Source: an uncultured Bacteroidales bacterium
Lineage (GTDB): Bacteria; Bacteroidota; Bacteroidia; Bacteroidales; P3
DNA length: 10,630 bases
Direction: 5' to 3'
Assembly: GCA_947176875.1 (NCBI GenBank)
Contig: CAMWSI010000013.1
Span: 1 to 10,630, forward strand
The notes under the pieces are model-generated. The model did no database searches. It was not told where the DNA came from and saw nothing but the letters and a program-made list of their open reading frames with translations. A program made the position numbers and the translations under genes. This document shows positions 1-9,000 of the stretch, piece after piece. The number at the start of each line of letters is the position of its first letter. Within the stretch, counting starts at the first letter, position 1.

Positions 1-3000
1 CGCCTATGCTGACCTGATCCGCACGCTCGCGCAACGGATGATATTCGTAGCCGGTAATCTTGCCTGCATAGCCGGTCAGTTTTATTTCCGCATCGCCGTT
101 GTAGCAGGCCGTGGCCGGATCCATGCTCAGCGTGCCCGCTTCCGGCTTGCTGTTTACCGTCAGTAGAGCCGCATTCGACGTTACGGACGGACAGACAGCA
201 TTGCCCTCGATACGCAGACGGTAATAACCGCTGTCGGTCAGATTCAACGCATGATGCAACACATCTCCGCCCGCATCCCGGCTCTTGGCCGTCCAATCGC
301 CTTCCGCAGCCGAAGCCGGATCCTCCTGCGTGAACTGCAACGTCCATTTGATACCGGCTATGCTCGCGCTCGTCGCCGTGACACCGGTCTTCAACTTGAT
401 ATCGAAAGCCGTTTGGTCGCAAGTGGCCGCCGGCAGATTCAACGCGTCAAGCGAAGAGAGCGACGGCTTCGGATGCACCGTCACTTTATAAGGCGGTGTT
501 TCCTTATCCGAACCGCCCGTCGTGCTATACGTCATTTTGAAATGGTAAGCGGATTCGGCCGATTGTCCGAAACCGTGTCCCGTCCAAGTCATCGTAAACG
601 GACTGGCACCCGCTATCGTTACCGTGCCACCGGCCGATGTACCGGCCGACAACTGCGTCCACGGTCCCGTTTCGGACGAACCGTAGTACCACTTCACGGA
701 CAATGCCACCACATCCTTGGTATTATCGCCATCCACTTCAACCGCCAGTTCTATATCGCCGTCGCTACAGATATCCTGTTCCCCCGTCAGCAACAATTCC
801 GAAGACGGATTGACCGTAGCCTTTATCGTATTCGATGTCACATCGTCGCAAGGCGTACCGTCCACCACAACCCAGAAATGCCATACGCCTTCGGTCGTGA
901 ACTGGTACGAATAGCCGGACGTGAAATTGGATCTCGTCTGTTCTTTCAACTTATCCGGATTCCCCGCTCCGTCATCGGGCGCATAGTGCAAAGTAGCCGC
1001 AATCTCGGCCCGATCCACACGCTGGTGCTCGCCGCCCGTGAGCGTAATCTTGTTCGAACGGCCTTTGTCTATGATCAATTCCGTAGCGGTGGACGGAGAC
1101 TGCGGATTGTCCCATGCCAAGACGGCCGCCGACAACGGATTGATGGTCTTGATGTTTGTCTGCGCGATACTCAAGGCACAGGCCGCGTTCTTATCGACCG
1201 CATACATACCCGTCTTGGCTACGAAATAATAATAAGTCTGCGTTTGATACATGGCCGGCGTCGAAGCGGACTTGTCATAAGTTATCGTCACGCTGTTGTC
1301 CGAACCCGTTCCGCTCGCCACGGGCGTAACACTGCCGCTTATAACGGCCGATTTCAGGTCGGCTTCCGTTTTAGGTGCATCGAACGCATAGACGTCGAAG
1401 CCCGTCGTGTTCTTCTGCGTAAGCGGGAACGTTACCTCGGTCCCGTCCTCGAAGCAGACTTCAAGACCATTGCTTCCGGTATGACTGATTTCTCCGGACG
1501 GATAAACCGTCACTTCCTCAACCGTAGAATAAACTTCATCGCAGGGAGAAGCCGCTACCGGATTTTTAACCTGATAGCGGACATAATACTTCGTAGGTAC
1601 GGTCGGCGTCGTGGTCAAGCCAAACGTCTTGGAAGCCGAAGCGCCGCTGCCGGTCACATCTCCGCCGACCAATTCCGACACATTGCCCGAAGCGGGATCC
1701 GAAGCATATAACGCGAAATGAACCGTTGCGTCGGCCGGTGCGAAACCTGCGGCCGTCACACTGATACTCGTATTCGAGGCATCGGCGCAAACCGCATCGG
1801 GAACCGTCAGCGTACCGGCCGTCAAAGCCCCGTATAACGAAAGCGTATAAGTGCCGATTTCTTTGTCGCACGGACCGTTGGCCGCCTGAACGCGGAAATT
1901 GTAAGTCTTGACCGCACCGGCCGCCGGACGGACGAGCTTGCTGTCGGTCAAATCTACGGTCAGGCTATTGGGCGCCGTCGCGCCGGTCGCCACCGTGGCC
2001 CACGTCTGCCATGCGCCGCCGTCCACATTGTATTCCCAAACCGTCACTTTGGCCTGAGGCGTAGCGTCGGCACCGGACGTCTGCGGCGCAAACACGAGTT
2101 CCAACGAAGCGCCGGTGGTCAGATCATCCGTACAATAAGCCTTGGACGTCGCGCCGGACGCATCGGCCAGCGAACCCTTGGGTTCTATGCTCGTGAACAC
2201 TTTGACCGGGAACTGCTTTTCAAGCGGTTTTTTCGCCGCATCCACCACCGGACACGTTATATTATAAGTAGGCGCCCCTGTTCGCTGATAAGCACGCGTA
2301 TAAGTCTGCTTCAACGCATAATTGCCTTCGTATCTGGCCGATGCCGGCGCATCGGACGAAGTTACGGACTGTCTGTCAAGAGGTGCAGTAAACGAATAAA
2401 CGGGTGTCGCGACACGTTCCGCCGTATTACCGCAGTTGGTGCATACCCAGGAATACGTAATGGTCTCCTTGCGGGTCTCGGTCTTGTCCTTGCTGTCGGA
2501 CAACGTATTGAGAACCGCCGCCTCATTCAGTTTCAAGTCTATCTCCGTACCCTGGCATACCAAATGATCCGATACTTCGGCCGCCTCGCCTTTCTTCGTC
2601 ATAATCGCCTTGGGATCGTTGGTCAAGGTCGGGTTGGGACGGATGACGAAATGGATTGTGTCGGTCGTACGCATATTGGCGCCGTCGCGTTCCACATCCA
2701 CCCACAGCCGCCACTCGCCGGCGGCCAGCATACCGCCCTCGGTCTTCGTCGCAAACGGACAACCCGTCGCGCCGGTGGCGATATTCGTGCATTCCTTGCC
2801 TTTCGAAACGGTTCCCATGACCAATTTGCCGGAGGCATCTTCCGTTACCGGTGCATAATACCACGTGGCCTTGCTTACGGCCAATCTGTCGCCGTCGGCC
2901 TTGAGCATGAACGTCTTGCCGGGATCCGCCTCGGCCGAACAGATGGCCGTAGCCACACCGGAAGTCAAGGCGACCGTCGGCGCATCGGCATCCACGATTT

Positions 3001-6000
3001 CGTCCTTGCCGCATTCCTTGCGTACCGTTACCTTGAAAGCCTCGCCCATGCCGCCGTTGCCCGTCGTGGCCACAGCCTCATCCGACCAGATTTCGGTCGG
3101 ACATTCAAAACCGACCTTCTTTTTGGTCACCTTCACATAATAGGCGACTTCCAACTTATCCGACGTCGGCGTACCCACATCGGAAGCATTCAAATCCAAA
3201 GTCGCACCCGTGGCACCGGCCACCGCCGCCGTCTTACCGCCCTTATACCACTGGTAGGTAACGGTCGCCGTACCGGCCGCTATCTCGGACTTCGTGGCGT
3301 CGTCGAGCGTGACGCCCAACGTCGTCCCTTCATTGGGACACAATGTAAACGCCTTGTCCGTCGCGGCCGAAATCCGTACTTCGGGCCGTTCGCTGAAGCC
3401 GAGCTCGAACGCATCCGAAACCACTTCCGCCGTACAATCCGGATTGTTCATCTTGACCGTCACCACAAGGACATATTGACCGGCCAACGCCATGCCGAAC
3501 TGATCGGTCTTCTTGCCCGTAATCGTCAAATTCCGCAACGCGACCCCTGCATATACGTCGCCATTCTGCAAGGCCGTACGGTTCGTTCCGTCAAACTTAT
3601 ACCACTGATAGGCCAAGCCGTTACCGTTATTCGGCAACGGGTCGTTCTTCAGACGCAACGTCACAGTGCCGCCCTCGCAGACATAAGCCTTGCCGTCGGT
3701 ACCCGTACCGCCGCCCTGTGCTTCCACCACCGGTTTGTCGGCATAAGGTTCCGGCGTAATCTGGACGGAAACGGCGTTGTTCAACAACGCGCTGTCGGCA
3801 CAACCGGCCGCCGTTTCGGCATACACTTTAAGCGTGTACAAATCATTTACGACCTGGTTGTTCGAAGCACCTGCCGTTCCTCCGTGACTCGCCGTGAACG
3901 AATAAGCGTCGGACGCCGCAGGCAATGTGCCGGCCGCCGGCGATACAGCCGTTCCGTTTTTATACCAACGATACTTCCAAACCGTACCGGACGGTGCCGC
4001 AGGCGAATTGTCTATGTTCTTGGCCGCCAGATTCACGGTAGCCCCATCGCATACCGGTATCGTCTGCGCGTCCATTTTGGTCGGCATTACCGGCATCGGA
4101 TTCACGATGCGCACGCCGGCCGTACCGATTCGATAAACCGTGTCGCAGGTCTGATTCGCGCCCGTGCTGTTGATGGGCGTCGTACGCGCGAACGTATGAT
4201 AGGAATAATAGTAGTCGGTCTGCTGAGCCGTAATGCCGCCCGTCGCCCCGAGATCCACCGTGGCCGTCGTGCCTATGGCCGTCGCGCCGGCAGACGCGGC
4301 CGCAGCGGGATCGGCCGGCACCGTCGAACCCGTTCCCTTGAACCATTCGTATTTGGTATGCGTTGTACCGGACGGCAGGGTCGGCATATCCTTTAAGTGC
4401 AGATAAGCATGCGGTCCCGCACACATCGTCAGCGAATTACCGTCTCCGGCCGCCAAAGCCGCCGCCTGGGTGCCTGCGAGCGAAACCATGATCGAAGCCC
4501 CGGCCACCACCGTCGGCTCCGGCATCGCGCCCACCACATATTCCACCGTGGATGTCCTGAGGTTGTTATTGTTGCCCGTACGCGTCACTATCGCGCGATA
4601 GTAATGCGATCCGGTCTGTTTCAAATCGATGCCGCTCACCGTCTCGGTCGAGGGATCGAACGTCAGGTCGGCCGTCAGCGTATTGGGGGTCGAAGACTTC
4701 ACCAATTTGAAATCGGCATCCGCCTTACTGTTGTAACTGTGATACAGCTCTATCTTCTCGATGGTACGACCCGCCATGTTCTGGGCCGCAATCTTGACCG
4801 TAGGCCAAGCCGCAGCAGCCTCGCCGGCGCAGACCGTAAACGGATGCGTCTCGTCGCGTTCGGTACCGTCGCGGCCGTTCTGAACCGCATCCTTATCACA
4901 GGCCGACACTTCCACCGTAAACGTCAGCGTCGTATCTTTGGTACAACCGGCAGGCGTCGTAGCCTTGATTTTCAATGAGTATGTCTTGGTCGCCGGGGCG
5001 GCGGCCGTTTCCGTCTTCGCCACTTTCCACGTGCCGCCGCCCGTCGTAGAGGCTGAAGCCGCACCGGTCGGCCACGTATATATATAGGTATAACCCAATG
5101 TCGCATCCGGCGTCACCGTCAATTCCGGCTCCTCGTCTTTGCAGACGCTGGTCTTATAGCCGGCAACGCCGCCCGTGGTAGCCGTAAAGGCCGCGCCGAG
5201 TTGCGGCAACGGATTGACCGTTACCGCCGCATTGGCCGTCAGCACCGTGGCCGCACACTTGGCGTTGCCGGAAGGCGTGGCCGTTATCCTGACGTAATAG
5301 TTGCCGGCCGCATCGGCCGTGGCAGGCGTCGTATAAGAGGTTCCGGTACCTACCTTATTATCCGTATCCGGATTCTGCGTCGTGCCGCTCGCACACTTGA
5401 ACCATTCGTAAGTTACCGTAGCGCCGCTCACGCTGACCGCCGGCACACTCAACGTGGCCGCCGTACCCTCGCAGACCGCGCCGCCCGCGGGCGTCGTCGT
5501 TACCGTGGGAGCCGTCAGGCTCGGCAAAGGCGTAATGTTCACCGTGATGCCGGAAAGCGCTGCCGTAGAATCGACACAGCCCTCGGCCGTCTCGCCATAT
5601 ATCTTCAAGGTATAGACATCCGTCACTTTGGCCGTCGCACCGTCCGCATCGGCCGTTACCTTGATGGCATTCAAATTCGGCAACGTACCCGTTCCGCCGG
5701 CCGGATAGGCGATTTCCGTCGAACCGGTACCGCGTTTCTTGTACCAACGGTAGGTCCATGTCGTACCGGTCGCCGCAGCGGCCGGCGTCGTGGTCGTCGT
5801 CAAATCGAACTCGTCGCCGTCGCATACCTCTTCCGTCTTGGAGGCAATGGCCGTCGGCAGGGCCGGTTTCGGATTCACCGTGATTTTGGCCGCCGCCGGT
5901 ATCTTGAAAGTCGTGGAACAAGCCTTGGCCGCACCCGTACTGTTGATTTTGGTCTGCCGTTCATAAATACGGTAAGCGTAATAATAACCGCTTTGGCCAC

Positions 6001-9000
6001 TCGCACCTGCCGCGGCCGCACCCAACGAAACGATATCGCTCGAACCGGACACGGTCGTTCCCGTCGGCGCGTCGGGCACCGTAGCCGAGGTTCCCTTGCG
6101 CCATTGGTAACTATTGGCTTTCGGCACGCCGGCCGCCGCAAAAGCGTCCGTACCGTCCGCCGGCATACCGTCTAAAGAGAGTTCCAACATAAGACCCGCG
6201 CACACCGTCAGATCGGCCGTCGGACCGGCAACGGTCGTCGTCGTGCCGCCCTGCGTGAACGTAGCCTTGGCCATGACCTTGGCAGACGCCAACTGGCTTT
6301 CAGGCAACGCGCCGATCACATATTCCGCCGTATCGGTATATGTGGGCGCATAGCCCGTACGTTCCACCTTGGCGAAATAATAATGCGAACCCGTCTGCGT
6401 GTGGGTGGTGCCGGCCGCCTTGACATTGAACGGAATCTGGCCGGCCGCCTTTGTCGCGACCGCCGTGAAAGCACCCGACGTACCGAAACGGTGATAGAGC
6501 GTTACGGCCGTTACCGCCGCATTGCCACCGCCCGAGGCCGGCAACGTAGCGGGTTCCACATCCACAATCGGCCAATTGTTATCACTTTCACACACCACAT
6601 AAGGCGTATTCTTGTCGTGTTCCGCCGTCGCATCCTTCAATTTGTCGCGACCGCAATTGGCAAACACAATCGTATAGGTTCCGACGACCCCACGCTCGCA
6701 ACCGTAAGTCGCGCCATTGTCAGGAGAAGCTTTCGCCGTGACCCGCAACCTATAAGTCTTCGTACCCGCCGTCGCCGCCGAAACCGGTATCACACAAGCC
6801 GTACCCGTATTGTCCGCGTTGTCCGTTATCGCATACCCCCCGACGCCGTTCGACAAAAGCGTACTGCCCTCATACCATTCGTACGTGTAATCACTATGTT
6901 TCAACGTACCGTTTTTCAATGTACCGTCCGTTACCGCACTCAACGTGATAGACGTACCGCTGCAGGCCGAAAGCGTCACATGACGGGCCTTGGTCGCATC
7001 GGTCACCGCATCCGCCGTAATGCTTTTTATAAATGCGGCCGTGTCCGGCAACGGATTGATGATGGGCTGAATGAAAGTAGTCGTATCGTACGCCGTACAG
7101 CCGTCGGACGTGGCCGAGACGGCCAAACCGTAATAGCGGCTGTTCAATGTCGTACGGTTGGACGAGGTCGTAACCAATGTCAATACATTACCCGTCGTAC
7201 CCGTATGTACGCCATCGCCGGAAGGCACATCCGCAAATACCCTGTTCGTCACATCGGCCGCACTCGCCGCATAAATCCATTTATAAGTAGGCGTACCAAC
7301 GGAAGCCGAAGCACCGGATCCTATCTGCAGGGTCTCGCCCGCACAGACACCGCCGGTCGGATTCATAGCAACTGTCGTCCTACTGATTACCGGTGTAGCC
7401 TTGACCGTTACCGAGGCCGCGCCAGACGGACTCAAAGCCGAACCGCCCTGCGGCGTCACTACCACTACGAATTCCACAGGCGTACTACCGGCCGTTACCG
7501 TCCCGAAAAACGCCTTATCCACCGTCAGCGTCTCATAACCGTTGGCCGTCGCCGTATTCAACGTATATTTGTCAGCAGGCACATTATTATAAGTAGAGCC
7601 GCCCTGTTTGTACTGCAACTGAATACCGCTGGTAGCCGGTTGAGGCGGCGTCATGGTCAGCGTCACATCCTGTAAATCATTCTCACAGAAAGCAATCGGG
7701 TTTGCCGCCAACGTCACGTCGCAATTGTTGGCCTTTTTAATAGACTGAGATACGACTGCTATCGCACAAACGGTCGTGTCATAACCATTCCCCGCAAGAT
7801 TGGCCGCCGTCCGCCGATTCATCGGCACCACCTGCATGGTTACCGCATTATTATAGAGTGCCGTTTCCGGAATGACCATGGTTAAAATCGACGCCGACGT
7901 ATCGGCGACATGCCGCATGCCGCCTATCCCCATATCCGAATAGGACCACGTATAATAATTACTGTTGGTACCACTGTACACCATCGTGACCGGCTGCCCC
8001 GGACAGAATTCGGTCGGGCTGATTGTACCGGCCGTCGGTTTTCCCACAACCTTTATCTGTACCGTATCCGAATAAGCCGTACAGCCGTCGTTGGCATTCC
8101 TGAAACGAAGATTGGCATTATTCATTGAGATAACGCCATCCACCGAATAAGCCAATGTAACCGGAGACGCCGTATAACCGGTATTTGTACCTACCGGACC
8201 GGCAAAGGAATTACCGCCATTCGGAGCCGCTTCCAACTGATACGAATTGGCCACCAGCCACATCTGCGCCAAACCTACCGTCATCTCGAATTTTTCCCCG
8301 TCACAGATACCGGAAGTCGTGAGCTTAGCCGTCTTTGCCGTCAAAGTCGGTTTTAGGACGTAGTGTTTCTTGACTTCATAGCCTACCGTCTTGACCGTTT
8401 CTCCGTCTTTAGTAACCAAGACCCGGAACCAATAAGACTTGCCGTTATCATAAACCGTCTTGTCTATCGTATTCAATGCCGGAAACAAATCAAAAACGAC
8501 TTGATCGGCCGTCTTACCCGGCCAAGTACTCCAATTCGAACCATCCGCACTCATCTCCCACTGCAACGTAGCACCCGGTTCTTGATTCCGTATCATCAAA
8601 TCTATCTTGTCATCGCACAATGTCAGATACGACCCCGTATAAGGCGTTCCACCCACTATCGCCACAATTTCGCCTTTCTCCATATTGGAAGCCATCGAAA
8701 CCGTCACCGGCTTGGAATAGTTGGTAAGACCATCCGTAGCCGGATCTATCACGCAAGTGGCGTTATAGACAATCCTATATTGTTCCTCCTGAGCCGGATA
8801 ACGCAGGCTCGGCGCTTCCACGACGCCCATCATGCCCGACGCCGTTACAAAGGTCTTATCGCCGACCGTTGTCCCGGCAGGCGTCGTGGCCCAAGTCGTC
8901 CAAGTACTGCCGTCGGTCGATACCTGCCACAACAAGTCCGCCAATAAAGTAAACTTACCTCCATTATCCACATTCGTCGTAAAATACAACTGTACCGGGC

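Larger units (their letters stand above)
1133..2977 (-). repeat. Five-unit super-repeat, probable copy 3
   Basis: Units 21-25, 615 residues. The size agrees with the other copies, the first unit is recognisably c-type, and the fourth unit shares the YYVR strand with type a. The second, third and fifth units fit by position but not by clear sequence. A fourth copy seems to begin at 1132 with another c-like unit and is cut at the window edge. Confidence 0.45.
2978..4849 (-). repeat. Five-unit super-repeat, copy 2 (c-d-e-a-b)
   Basis: Units 16-20, 624 residues. It ends with the ECGKDE linker. The shared protein landmarks are encoded with different synonymous codons from copy 1: the seven QTGSHYY codons at 4618-4598 differ at three bases from those at 6397-6377. 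The duplication is therefore not recent, or the copies drifted while the protein was constrained. Confidence 0.65.
4850..6610 (-). repeat. Five-unit super-repeat, copy 1 (c-d-e-a-b)
   Basis: Units 11-15, 587 residues. The block starts after the charged NCGRDK linker and ends with the charged ACDKD linker. The order c, d, e, a, b is the same as in the next block, and the c, d and e units share landmarks with the next block at matching places (QTGSHYY, INSTGA, YRWYK, ETAxGCxDS). Block size and order make a duplication of the whole block more likely than independent unit copying. Confidence 0.65.

Noticed and set aside
251..1711. A 486-codon plus-strand open frame
   Set aside because: Same antisense register and same Arg-rich composition. 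The minus strand over this interval encodes five well-formed or partial Ig-like units with Cys and hinge motifs.
2564..4396. A 610-codon plus-strand open frame
   Set aside because: It is exactly antisense and codon-aligned to the minus-strand gene. Its product is full of Arg, His and Gly with no domain pattern, as expected from complementing ACG, GCC and similar codons.
5358..5921. A 187-codon minus-strand open frame in another register
   Set aside because: It overlaps the main frame on the same strand out of register. It is rich in Gly, Arg, Asp and Cys without motif structure, so it is a by-product of the GC-rich repeat codons.
5201..6175. A 324-codon plus-strand open frame
   Set aside because: Extremely Arg/Gly-rich shadow over two of the clearest Ig-like units in the window.
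1133..6610. Possible CRISPR array or non-coding satellite because of the regular repetition
   Set aside because: The periodicity is at protein level, the unit length is about 300-450 bases with diverged DNA, and the frame stays open throughout. There are no short identical direct repeats with spacers.
6383..7675. A 430-codon plus-strand open frame
   Set aside because: Codon-aligned shadow of units 8 to 11 of the minus-strand protein. It has no recognisable family features.
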